Assembly (NCBI GenBank): GCA_964345825.1
Contig: CAYFSI010000001.1
Span: 28,738 to 92,737, forward strand
Source: JAAYDH01 sp964345825
GTDB taxonomy: Bacteria; Bacillota_I; Bacilli_A; RFN20; CAG-826
DNA: 64,000 bases
Direction: 5' to 3'
Shown here: positions 43,231 through 51,700 of the stretch, one piece after another
Layout: each line of letters starts with the position of its first letter
How positions within the stretch are numbered: position 1 is the stretch's first letter
Notes under the pieces: generated by a model
Database searches by the model: none
What the model saw: the letters and a program-made list of their open reading frames with translations, nothing else
Told to the model about the DNA's origin: nothing
Translations under genes and position numbers: made by a program

Positions 43231-44781
43231 ATGAAAAAAATTCATCTCACTTTGATTAGTTTTAGCGTTATTTTAACTTCATGCTTTGGGACGACTTCTT
43301 TGGAATTTATCCCTTACGAAGCAAACATTGACCCAATGCAAACTTATCATAGTGAAGTAAGTTCATACGTCTTGCCAAAAGAAACCAATTTCTCTCTTTC
43401 ATATGGTAATAAAAAGCTGATTGAAAGCCTTGCTCAATTAGAAAGTTCTAAAGATAACGTTATTAGCTTTGACGAAAACAAAGACCCCTATTTACTAGTG
43501 GTGCCACTTGCTTTCTCAGATAGTGACCCCAGCACATTTGAAAAGAAAACTATTCTTTTACAAAACGCTTTCTTTGGCAGTCCATCAAAGAACACTTATG
43601 AATCAGTGGCGTCTTATTACAATCGTTCATCCTATGGTCATATCAAAATTCAAGGAGAAGTGACCAATTGGTATACGAGTTCTTTAAGCGCCCAAGAGAC
43701 TCTCAATTTAACAACAAGTGGTAGCTCAACTTTAAGCGTCAGTTCCAACCTAGCCAAAGATGTTGTCGCTTGGCTTGCTAATTCTAGTTTTGATTTAACC
43801 AATTATCTCACTGAAGATGGCAAGTATATCCGTGGTCTATATGTCGTTTACGATTATCCACCTAACTACCAAGATACTTCTTCTCTATTTTGGGCTTATG
43901 TCGATCGAGCGGGTTCAAGCGTTAAGACACCAGCTGCTTCAACCTATGCTTGGTCATCAATTGATTTTATTGGCAATACTGCCTATAAAAGCCATTATGT
44001 CGAAGCCAATACCTTCATCCATGAAGTTGGTCATCTTTTTGGGCTTCAAGACTATTACAACACTGATTCAAACTCGATCTATCAGCCAACCGGATTCTTT
44101 GACATGATGGATTACAATTTGGGCGATCATTCTTCCTTCAGCAAATATTTATTGAATTGGGCGACACCTTATATCGTTCGTAAACCGCAAGAAATTACCA
44201 TTCGTTCTTTTACTGAAACCGGTGACTTTATCTTAATGCCAAGCTCATCATTTAATGGTTCACCTTATGATGAGTACATCCTTATCGAATATTTTACACC
44301 CACCGGGCTTAATGAATCTTCTTCCTTTTCTTCCTATGTTTACAAGGATGGGGATGGTAAAAGTCGCATCTTTTATTATCCCAATTATCACGGGCTTCGC
44401 ATCTATCACATCGATGCTCGGTTAGTGTATTATTCATCGCAAAGTTCACGCATTCCACTTGGTTTTGTCGAGAATTTGACTGCGGAAAATCTCGCAAGTT
44501 ATTCCAACTTATTCGTCGGATTCGCGAATGATAACTCTCCAAACTCCCCTTCAAAAAATATGCTTTGTCATCTGCTTTCCGCTGAGGGAGAAAGCGACTT
44601 CCAAAACGGTATCGCTTCTAGCAATTCCACCCTTTTTAATTCTGGTGATACTTTCGGTACAGTCGAAGATGAGTATTACGATTTTACATTTAACAAAAAT
44701 GGTGAGAACCTTCCTTTCTCAATTTCAATTACCAAAATGGGTGCCAAAAACATTAATTTAAGTTTCAAAGAAAGAACCTAA
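43231..44781 (+). CDS. M6-like zinc metalloprotease lipoprotein
   Basis: The 516-residue protein has a signal peptide with lipobox at C18 (VILTSC). The zincin site is H264-E-V-G-H268 with D274 (HEVGHLFGLQDYY), and the Met-turn DMMDYN lies near residue 291. This is the immune inhibitor A/M6 pattern, in which a third metal ligand is the Asp. The C-terminal 180 residues look like a beta-rich domain. It would be a surface protease for host or peptide substrates. It sits between rpoC and rpsL, where Bacillus has a ribosomal protein of the L7Ae family. Confidence 0.9.
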   Translation: MKKIHLTLISFSVILTSCFGTTSLEFIPYEANIDPMQTYHSEVSSYVLPKETNFSLSYGNKKLIESLAQLESSKDNVISFDENKDPYLLVVPLAFSDSDPSTFEKKTILLQNAFFGSPSKNTYESVASYYNRSSYGHIKIQGEVTNWYTSSLSAQETLNLTTSGSSTLSVSSNLAKDVVAWLANSSFDLTNYLTEDGKYIRGLYVVYDYPPNYQDTSSLFWAYVDRAGSSVKTPAASTYAWSSIDFIGNTAYKSHYVEANTFIHEVGHLFGLQDYYNTDSNSIYQPTGFFDMMDYNLGDHSSFSKYLLNWATPYIVRKPQEITIRSFTETGDFILMPSSSFNGSPYDEYILIEYFTPTGLNESSSFSSYVYKDGDGKSRIFYYPNYHGLRIYHIDARLVYYSSQSSRIPLGFVENLTAENLASYSNLFVGFANDNSPNSPSKNMLCHLLSAEGESDFQNGIASSNSTLFNSGDTFGTVEDEYYDFTFNKNGENLPFSISITKMGAKNINLSFKERT

Positions 44782-44804
44782 ATGCAATAATAATTATTTT
44801 CTTC

Positions 44805-44833
44805 TTGCGTGTTTTTTCTTACTTATATATTAT
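44805..44833 (+). promoter_or_regulatory. Promoter of rpsL-rpsG-fusA
   Basis: TTGCGT (44805-44810), 17 bases, TATTAT (44828-44833). Confidence 0.7.
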
Positions 44834-44839
44834 ATATGA

Positions 44840-44958
44840 GCGTGTGCTAATCCTGAGCACGTGGACCGAGAGGTCGTTTTTTAAGAAAAACATATGACAC
44901 ACTCGGTACTGTGGATGGAGAGCCACTCACGAAAGGAAATTAATAAAGGAGCAATTGT
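44840..44958 (+). promoter_or_regulatory. Structured leader of rpsL
   Basis: The leader of about 119 bases holds four hairpins: GTGCT/AGCAC (44844-44860), GACC-GAGA-GGTC (44864-44875), GTTTTT-TAAG-AAAAAC (44876-44891) and GTGG/CCAC (44911-44926). GTGTG (44842-44846) can also pair with CACAC (44898-44902), competing with the first hairpin. This looks like an autoregulatory leader. The known S7 site in E. coli lies between rpsL and rpsG, so this one is different. Confidence 0.5.
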
Positions 44959-45381
44959 ATGCCAACAATTAACCAATTAGTTCGTCAAGGTCGTCATGAC
45001 AAGACAACCAAGTCAAAAACTCCAGCTCTTGGCGCTAGATTCAACTCACTGAAGAAGAAAGCCACTGAGCAAGCTTCATCACAGAAGCGTGGTGTCTGCA
45101 CTCGTGTCGGAACAATGACCCCCAAAAAACCTAACTCTGCCTTACGTAAATACTGCCGTGTTAGATTGTCGAACGGTTATGAAGTCACAGCCTATATCGG
45201 TGGTGAAGGTCATAACTTGCAAGAGCACTCAACCGTGATTATTCGCGGTGGACGTGTGAAAGATTTACCTGGTGTTCGTTACCACGTCGTCCGTGGAACA
45301 CTTGACTGTGCCGGTATTGAAGCTAGACGTCAGGGACGCAGCCTCTACGGTACAAAGAAACCGAAAAAATCGGACGAATAG
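44959..45381 (+). CDS. rpsL: Ribosomal protein S12
   Basis: The 140-residue protein has the invariant decoding-centre segment TPKKPNSALRK near residue 54, YIGGEGHNLQEHS and RGGRVKDLPGVRYH. No streptomycin-resistance change is seen at the conserved lysines. AGGAG precedes the ATG. It begins the str operon. Confidence 0.97.
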   Translation: MPTINQLVRQGRHDKTTKSKTPALGARFNSLKKKATEQASSQKRGVCTRVGTMTPKKPNSALRKYCRVRLSNGYEVTAYIGGEGHNLQEHSTVIIRGGRVKDLPGVRYHVVRGTLDCAGIEARRQGRSLYGTKKPKKSDE

Positions 45382-45400
45382 TTGAAGGAGGAGTTTCATT

Positions 45401-45868
45401 ATGCGTAAAAATAGTGCTACAAAGCGCGACGTGTTACCCGATCCAGTTTATAGTAGTAAACTCATCACACGTCTTATCAACAAGATTATGCTTGATGGTA
45501 AAAAGGGAACCGCTCAAACGATTCTCTATACAGCCTTCAAAAAGATTGAAGCAAAAACCAGCAAACCTGCCATGGATGTCTTCGCAACAGCGATTAACAA
45601 CATCATGCCAGAAGTCGAATTAAAAATGAGACGTGTTGGTGGAAGTAACTTCCAAGTTCCAACCGAAGTGACTAAAGAAAGAAAAGTCACACTCGGATTA
45701 AGATGGTTAGTTAACTATTCCCGTTTGAGAAATGAAAAAACCATGGAAGATCGTCTCGCTAACGAGATCATTGATGCTGCGAACGGCACTGGTGCTTCTG
45801 TGAAAAAGAGAGAAGATACACACAAGATGGCGGAAGCTAACAAAGCTTATGCTCATTATCGTTGGTAA
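45401..45868 (+). CDS. rpsG: Ribosomal protein S7
   Basis: The 155-residue protein has the S7 motif NKIMLDGKKGTAQTILY near residue 27 and NNIMPEVELKMRRVGG near residue 66. It nucleates the 30S head. AAGGAGGAG precedes the ATG. It follows rpsL by 19 bases and fusA follows it by 18. Confidence 0.97.
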   Translation: MRKNSATKRDVLPDPVYSSKLITRLINKIMLDGKKGTAQTILYTAFKKIEAKTSKPAMDVFATAINNIMPEVELKMRRVGGSNFQVPTEVTKERKVTLGLRWLVNYSRLRNEKTMEDRLANEIIDAANGTGASVKKREDTHKMAEANKAYAHYRW

Positions 45869-45886
45869 TCGAGGAAGGAAATTATT

Positions 45887-47968
45887 ATGGCAAATCGTGA
45901 ATTTGATTTAGCCCATACTCGAAATATCGGTATCATGGCCCACATTGATGCGGGAAAGACTACCACAACGGAACGTATTCTCTACTTCACCGGAAAGATT
46001 CATAAGATTGGCGAAGTCCACGAGGGCGGCGCCACTATGGACTGGATGGAACAAGAACAAGAGAGAGGTATTACCATTACTTCTGCGGCAACTACTGCCA
46101 CTTGGAAAGGTAATCGCATTAACGTCATCGACACTCCAGGGCACGTCGACTTCACTGCTGAAGTTGAACGTTCACTTCGTGTTCTTGATGGTGCTGTTAC
46201 TGTTCTCGATGGAAAAAATGGTGTTGAACCTCAGACTGAAACAGTGTGGAGACAAGGTAGCAAATATGGTGTTCCAAGAATTGTCTTTGTGAACAAACTA
46301 GATGCTATTGGCGCGGACTTTGAAATGTGTGTCCGCTCGCTGCATGAACGTTTAGGTGCTAATGCTGCTGCGGTGCAATTCCCTATCGGCATTGAGTCAT
46401 CCTTAATCGGCTGTATCGATATTATTGAGCAAAAAGCATGGGTATATGATTCTAACGTTGATGACAATCCAACCGAGTCACCAATTCCAGAAGAATATAA
46501 AAATAAAGTCGTTGAATTAAGAGCAGCTTTGTTCGAAGCCCTCTCAAACTATGACGAAGAAATCCTCATGATGGTTCTTGATGGGCAAGAACCAAGCGTT
46601 GAGCAGACTAAAGCCACTATTCGTAAAGCGGTTTTGACAGGTGAATTTCACCCAGTGTTCTGCGGTTCCGCTTATAAGAACAAAAATATTCAATTACTCC
46701 TTGATGGGGTTATTGATTATCTCCCGAGTCCTCTTGATATTCCTGCCGCTAAAGGCATTGATGATCGTGGTAACCCGATGGTTTGCAAAGCCGATGAGGA
46801 TGCTCCTCTTGCTGCTCTTGCGTTCAAAATTGCCACTGATCCATTCATTGGTCGACTCTCATATGTCCGTATTTATAGCGGCGTGTTGAAGAGTGGATCT
46901 TATGTCTACAACAGCACCAAGGGTGTCAAAGAGAGAATCGCTCGTGTCATTCTCATGCATAGTAACCATCGCCAAGAGGTTGAAGAGTTACATGCTGGAG
47001 ATATTGGAGCAGTCGTGGGATTGAAAAATACTATTACTGGCGACACATTATGCGATGACAAAAACATTGTCATTCTTGAACAAATGGAATTCACCGCTCC
47101 TGTTATTGAGCAGGCTGTGGAACCAAAATCCAAAGCTGATCAAGAAAAAATGGCCAACGCTTTACAAAAGCTCGCCGAAGAAGATCCAACTTTCAAAGTC
47201 AGAACTAATCCGGAAACGGGTCAGACCATTATCGCTGGTGTTGGTGAACTTCACCTCGATATTATCGTCGATCGTATGAAACGCGAATTTGGTGTCAGCG
47301 TCAATGTTGGCGCACCCCAAGTCGAATATCGTGAGACGATTCGTCAATCTGGTGATTGCGAAGGTAAATATATCAAACAATCCGGTGGACGTGGACAATA
47401 TGGTCACGTCTGGGTCAAATTTGAACCAAACCCTGGCAAAGGATTTGAATTCGTTGACGCAATTGTTGGTGGAACAGTTCCAAAAGAATATATTAAGCCA
47501 ACTCGCGATGGTCTAGTCGACTCTTTAAAGAGAGGTTTAGTGGCTGGATTTGAAGTGATGGATCTCAAGGCAACTCTATTCGATGGTAGTTACCACGATG
47601 TTGACTCCAGCGAAGCTGCCTATAAAATTGCCGCTTCAATGGCTCTCAAAGAAGCTGCTCGCAAATGTGATCCGGTCATTCTCGAACCAATCATGAAAAT
47701 CGAAGTGACTATCCCTGAACAATACTACGGTGATGTCATTGGAGATATCTCTAGACGCCGTGGTAACATCAATGGTGAAGCACAAAGAGCGAACGCTAAA
47801 ATTATCGAAGCTGAAGTCCCGCTATCCGAAATGTTTGGATATGTCACGGATCTTCGTAGCATGACACAAGGCCGAGGCAACTATGTCATGCAGTTCGATC
47901 ATTATGGTGAATGCCCACGCTATATCATGGATGAAATTATCAAAAAGAACGGAGTTTCCGCTCGATAA
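45887..47968 (+). CDS. fusA: Elongation factor G
   Basis: The 693-residue GTPase has G1 AHIDAGKTTTTERIL, G2 RGITITSAA, G3 DTPGHVDF, G4 NKLD, and the five-domain layout. Domain IV (GGRGQYGHVW) and the C-terminal domain are complete. It moves tRNAs and mRNA during elongation. AGGAAGGAAA precedes the ATG. Length is normal. Confidence 0.98.
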   Translation: MANREFDLAHTRNIGIMAHIDAGKTTTTERILYFTGKIHKIGEVHEGGATMDWMEQEQERGITITSAATTATWKGNRINVIDTPGHVDFTAEVERSLRVLDGAVTVLDGKNGVEPQTETVWRQGSKYGVPRIVFVNKLDAIGADFEMCVRSLHERLGANAAAVQFPIGIESSLIGCIDIIEQKAWVYDSNVDDNPTESPIPEEYKNKVVELRAALFEALSNYDEEILMMVLDGQEPSVEQTKATIRKAVLTGEFHPVFCGSAYKNKNIQLLLDGVIDYLPSPLDIPAAKGIDDRGNPMVCKADEDAPLAALAFKIATDPFIGRLSYVRIYSGVLKSGSYVYNSTKGVKERIARVILMHSNHRQEVEELHAGDIGAVVGLKNTITGDTLCDDKNIVILEQMEFTAPVIEQAVEPKSKADQEKMANALQKLAEEDPTFKVRTNPETGQTIIAGVGELHLDIIVDRMKREFGVSVNVGAPQVEYRETIRQSGDCEGKYIKQSGGRGQYGHVWVKFEPNPGKGFEFVDAIVGGTVPKEYIKPTRDGLVDSLKRGLVAGFEVMDLKATLFDGSYHDVDSSEAAYKIAASMALKEAARKCDPVILEPIMKIEVTIPEQYYGDVIGDISRRRGNINGEAQRANAKIIEAEVPLSEMFGYVTDLRSMTQGRGNYVMQFDHYGECPRYIMDEIIKKNGVSAR

Positions 47969-47995
47969 CCAGTTGCCTAATACCTTTAAAGGGTA

Positions 47996-48024
47996 TTGCA
48001 TATAAAAATATATTGCTATATTAT
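47996..48024 (+). promoter_or_regulatory. Internal promoter of tuf
   Basis: TTGCAT (47996-48001), 17 bases, TATTAT (48019-48024), in the 103-base fusA-tuf gap. A weak AATACC/GGTATT hairpin just upstream may thin out readthrough from fusA. Confidence 0.7.
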
Positions 48025-48071
48025 GAATTCGTTGCAAATCTACATACACGAAGGAAAGGAAATTTACACTT

Positions 48072-49256
48072 ATGGCAAAACAAAAATTTGACAGATCGAA
48101 ACCACACGTTAACATTGGTACCATTGGTCACGTTGACCACGGCAAAACCACTTTGACAGCGGCTATCACAACTGTCTTAGCGAAAGCGGGCGGAGCAGTT
48201 GCTACCGAATACGATAAAATTGACTCAGCTCCTGAAGAGAAGGCACGTGGTATTACCATCAACGCCTCCCACATTGAATATCAAACTGTGAAGAGACACT
48301 ACGCTCACGTCGACTGCCCAGGGCACGCTGACTACATTAAAAACATGATCACTGGAGCCGCCCAAATGGACGGAGCAATCCTCGTTGTTGCGGGAACCGA
48401 TGGCGTTATGCCACAAACTCGCGAGCACATCTTACTTGCTCGTCAAGTTGGTGTTCCATCCGTTATTGTCTTTATTAACAAAACTGACCTTGTTGATGAT
48501 CCAGAATTACTCGATTTAGTCGAAATGGATGTTCGTGAACTCTTAAATAGTTACGGCTTCCCTGGCGATGATACCCCAGTTATCCGTGGTTCAGCTCGCA
48601 AGGCTCTCGATGGAGATCCAGCCGAACAAAAGAACATTATAGCTCTTATGGATGCCGCTGACTCTTTCATCCCCGAACCAGTTCACGATAATGACAAATC
48701 ATTCTTACTTGCTATCGAAGATGTCATGACCATTTCTGGTCGTGGTACCGTCGTTACCGGCCGTGTCGAACGCGGCAGAGCAAAATTAGGTGATGAAGTT
48801 GAAATCATTGGTATTCGCCCAACTCAAAAAACCGTTATTACTGGTCTTGAGTCATTCCGCAAAACCTGTGACTACGTTGAAGCTGGCGACAACGTTGGTG
48901 CTCTTTTAAGAGGTATCAACCGTGACCAAGTCCAACGTGGACAAGTTCTTGCTAAACCAGGAACTGTTACTCCTCACAGCAAATTCAAAGGTTCAATCTA
49001 TGTTCTATCCAAAGAAGAAGGTGGACGTCATACAGCTTTCTTAAGCAACTACCGTCCTCAATTCTACTTCCGTACCACCGATGTCACTGGTATTATTACT
49101 CTTCCAGCTGGTGTCGACATGGTTATGCCTGGTGATAACGTTGAATTAACCATTGAACTTATTCACCCAATCGCTATGGAACAAGGAACCAAGTTTTCCA
49201 TCCGTGAAGGTGGTCGTACTGTTGGTGCTGGATCTGTCAGCGAAATTATCAAATAA
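48072..49256 (+). CDS. tuf: Elongation factor Tu
   Basis: The 394-residue GTPase has GHVDHGKTT, RGITINAS, DCPGHADY, NKTDLVDD and GSARKALDG loops and the two beta-barrel domains; the effector sequence is typical. It delivers aminoacyl-tRNA. GAAGGAAAGGAA precedes the ATG. It has its own promoter and terminator, so its expression can exceed that of fusA. Confidence 0.98.
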   Translation: MAKQKFDRSKPHVNIGTIGHVDHGKTTLTAAITTVLAKAGGAVATEYDKIDSAPEEKARGITINASHIEYQTVKRHYAHVDCPGHADYIKNMITGAAQMDGAILVVAGTDGVMPQTREHILLARQVGVPSVIVFINKTDLVDDPELLDLVEMDVRELLNSYGFPGDDTPVIRGSARKALDGDPAEQKNIIALMDAADSFIPEPVHDNDKSFLLAIEDVMTISGRGTVVTGRVERGRAKLGDEVEIIGIRPTQKTVITGLESFRKTCDYVEAGDNVGALLRGINRDQVQRGQVLAKPGTVTPHSKFKGSIYVLSKEEGGRHTAFLSNYRPQFYFRTTDVTGIITLPAGVDMVMPGDNVELTIELIHPIAMEQGTKFSIREGGRTVGAGSVSEIIK

Positions 49257-49276
49257 TTTATTTGAACTAATTAATA

Positions 49277-49305
49277 AATGCTTTCTCTTCGGAGGAAGCA
49301 TTTTT
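49277..49305 (+). terminator. tuf terminator with a UUCG tetraloop
   Basis: AATGCTT and TCTC (49277-49287), TTCG, GAGG and AAGCATT (49292-49302), an 11-pair stem (one G-U) capped by UUCG, then T residues. Confidence 0.93.
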
Positions 49306-49344
49306 ATTTAAATAAAAAAAGTTTTTTATGAAGGAAAAATCAAG

Positions 49345-49350
49345 TATATT
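49345..49350 (+). promoter_or_regulatory. -10 box of the RDD protein pair, leaderless type
   Basis: TATATT, AGTAGT, then ATG at 49357. AAGGAA at 49331 lies upstream of the box, so it cannot be a ribosome site for a transcript from here. Confidence 0.5.
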
Positions 49351-49356
49351 AGTAGT

Positions 49357-50514
49357 ATGTCAAAAACCGCTACTGCTGAAGAAAATGAGAATGTTATTGA
49401 AATAGCTCCGATCGGAAAAGGAAAACGCATCTTGCTTTTTTTTGCCGACTTTTTCTTATCTTTTCTCATATCATTTATTCTTTTTAATGTCGCGGTCACT
49501 CCTCTTGGATATTTGATTACCCAATACGATAAAAAAAGTGAAGTTTCTTCAACCTACGAAAATATGAAACTTGACATCCTCTATGGACGCGATCTTCTCT
49601 ATTATCATGATGAAGATGATAAGTATTTATTCTCTTATAGCCTTAGTTTCACCTATGATGTCTTTCTATCCTATTTCTGTCTTGACAGCGAGACCTCCCC
49701 TAATATTAATTACCCAGAATATGGACATAAAAAGGCCAATGATGTCATTTGGACTTATTATCACAATATAAAAAGTGATGATTCTAAATATGTCTCTTCG
49801 TTTGAAAAATACAATCTCGATGAATATTTTGACAAAGTCGATAATCATTTTGTTCTAAAAGACATATACAAAGAAGAACTAACTCCATATTTTAATCCGA
49901 CGAGCGATCTGTCCAAACAGGGAATGAATTACTATGATGAAATAGGCCAAAAATTATTCTTCAATTTATATGGTGAGGTCATAAGTGATATTGAACAAAA
50001 TGACATAACCTACTCCGGGTCTGAGTTGTCATATAAAGATGCAGATATCTTTGTGCGTGAATTTGAAACCTTTTATCGCGACTTTTTTACCTATTCTTCT
50101 ATTGTTGCTTATCTTATTGCATGGTTGGTTTACTTCTTTATAATTCCTTTTTTTAGAAAAAAGCATCAAACCGTTGGCATGTCTTTAATGAAAATCCAAA
50201 GATTGAATATTCATCGTTTGAAACTATATTCGAAAGTCGAATCCGCTCTTGGAAGTATTTATCCTTTATTTACTGGTGCTTCAATTTGTTTCTTCTTGCC
50301 CATGACAATTGTTGGATTGGCTTTCCCATTTTCCTTGCCTGTACTGATCTATGTGATAGTGATGTCACTTTTATTCCAAATTGTGTCTGTTATTTTCTTA
50401 ATTTTTAATTCCTATAATCGAACAATCACCGATTGGTGTTCCCAAAGCGTCTGTGTCTCGAATGAAAATTTAGATGCTATATATAGCATAGAGGATTATA
50501 ATAAAGGGCAATGA
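49357..50514 (+). CDS. RDD-family membrane protein
   Basis: The 385-residue protein has an RDD-like start, IGKGKRILLFFADFFLSFLISF near residue 25, a long extracytoplasmic domain (residues about 60-240), then FIIPFFRKKHQTVGMSLMKIQ, the other half of the RDD fold, and two more helices. RDD proteins have been linked to Na+/H+ transport or protein quality; the function is not known here. Its end overlaps the second RDD gene by 4 bases. Confidence 0.75.
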   Translation: MSKTATAEENENVIEIAPIGKGKRILLFFADFFLSFLISFILFNVAVTPLGYLITQYDKKSEVSSTYENMKLDILYGRDLLYYHDEDDKYLFSYSLSFTYDVFLSYFCLDSETSPNINYPEYGHKKANDVIWTYYHNIKSDDSKYVSSFEKYNLDEYFDKVDNHFVLKDIYKEELTPYFNPTSDLSKQGMNYYDEIGQKLFFNLYGEVISDIEQNDITYSGSELSYKDADIFVREFETFYRDFFTYSSIVAYLIAWLVYFFIIPFFRKKHQTVGMSLMKIQRLNIHRLKLYSKVESALGSIYPLFTGASICFFLPMTIVGLAFPFSLPVLIYVIVMSLLFQIVSVIFLIFNSYNRTITDWCSQSVCVSNENLDAIYSIEDYNKGQ

Positions 50515-51593
50515 TAAACGAAGAAATAAAGACAAATGAAATAAATCTGGAGTACTATACTCCACCTTTTTATCGTCGTGTATTAGCCAATGTCATCGAT
50601 GTCCTTTTCTTTGTGCTCGCTTTTGTCGCGCTTTTCATTGGGGTGAGAGGAATCGTTACTTCAACTCTTGAATACAAAACCAACATTGTTGAAATGGCTC
50701 AGATTAAGGTTGATAGCTGTTTGTATATTCCTGACAGTCTCAACACTATAAACAAGATTTTGGCTTACATTAATGATGATGAAAAAGCGCTCCCGGAAGA
50801 TATTAAAGAGGTCGTCGATATTGTCAGTGTTTTAAATGATACCAACCTCTTCGGAACCACCGCTCAATTCGATGCCTCTCAAGCCGCCATCGCTGGTTTC
50901 CACGCCTATTGCTTCGATGTGTGCACTCCTGAGAGTTACAATATCATTATCGCTGATTATGAGGATTTCATGCTGAGTGACGAACTTGTCGACAAAGATG
51001 GGATTCATTATTTCATTGAAGATGTCAATAATGGGATTGTCAAAAATCCCGCTTGCACTGAAAGAGATGCTGTTATTTATAAAAAAGGTTATGCCACCTA
51101 TATTGATGAACATGCTCAAGGTTATTTAATTACCTCTGTCCCATCATATTACGATTATTCTCGTTACCTCAGCAACATGCTTATTTTCATTGAAATACCA
51201 ATATCTTATTCCATCGCCGGATTACTCGTTTTTCTCTTGCCAGTTTTCATTTTCCGTAGGGGAAGAATGACATTCGGGAAAGCTATTTATCGAATCGGAT
51301 CTGTTGATGCGAACTTCTTTTCGCCTAAAATCGGAAGAACTTTAGCGCGTTTTTCCATCTTTTATTTTGGTGAACTGATTCTATCTTTATTAACCTTTGG
51401 CGTTCCATTCATTATTTCTTTCTCTTTAATGGTCTTTAGCAAGAAAAAACAAGGTTTCCCTGATTATATGCTCGGAATTATGGAAGTTGACTGTTATCGC
51501 ACCAAGATTTTTATGTCAAAAGAAGAAATTGCGCTCAAAGGTATTAACACACATTCCAAAGCAGTCGACTTCAAAGTTAGAGAAAAATTATAA
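50511..51593 (+). CDS. RDD-family membrane protein, second copy
   Basis: The 360-residue protein has PPFYRRVLANVIDVLFFVLAF near residue 18, the clearest RDD signature of the pair (Arg and two Asp-like positions), then a soluble insert (residues about 50-220) and a C-terminal helix pair with MTFGKAIYRIGSVD. It is a diverged paralogue of the preceding gene. Both have a large extracytoplasmic insert not seen in minimal RDD proteins, so they may form a hetero-oligomer. Confidence 0.8.
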   Translation: MINEEIKTNEINLEYYTPPFYRRVLANVIDVLFFVLAFVALFIGVRGIVTSTLEYKTNIVEMAQIKVDSCLYIPDSLNTINKILAYINDDEKALPEDIKEVVDIVSVLNDTNLFGTTAQFDASQAAIAGFHAYCFDVCTPESYNIIIADYEDFMLSDELVDKDGIHYFIEDVNNGIVKNPACTERDAVIYKKGYATYIDEHAQGYLITSVPSYYDYSRYLSNMLIFIEIPISYSIAGLLVFLLPVFIFRRGRMTFGKAIYRIGSVDANFFSPKIGRTLARFSIFYFGELILSLLTFGVPFIISFSLMVFSKKKQGFPDYMLGIMEVDCYRTKIFMSKEEIALKGINTHSKAVDFKVREKL

Positions 51594-51632
51594 CTATTAT
51601 ATAGAACCTTTATTTTTTCTTGTTTTTTACAT

Positions 51633-51660
51633 TTGCGCACATTTCGTCATCGTGTATAAT
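51633..51660 (+). promoter_or_regulatory. Promoter of the ABC-transporter operon
   Basis: TTGCGC (51633-51638), 16 bases, TATAAT (51655-51660) preceded by TG. The transcript would start about 35 bases before the ATG, with GGAGGA as ribosome site. Confidence 0.65.
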
Positions 51661-51700
51661 AATTGTGGTCTTATGTTATACATTGGAGGACATTCAATAC

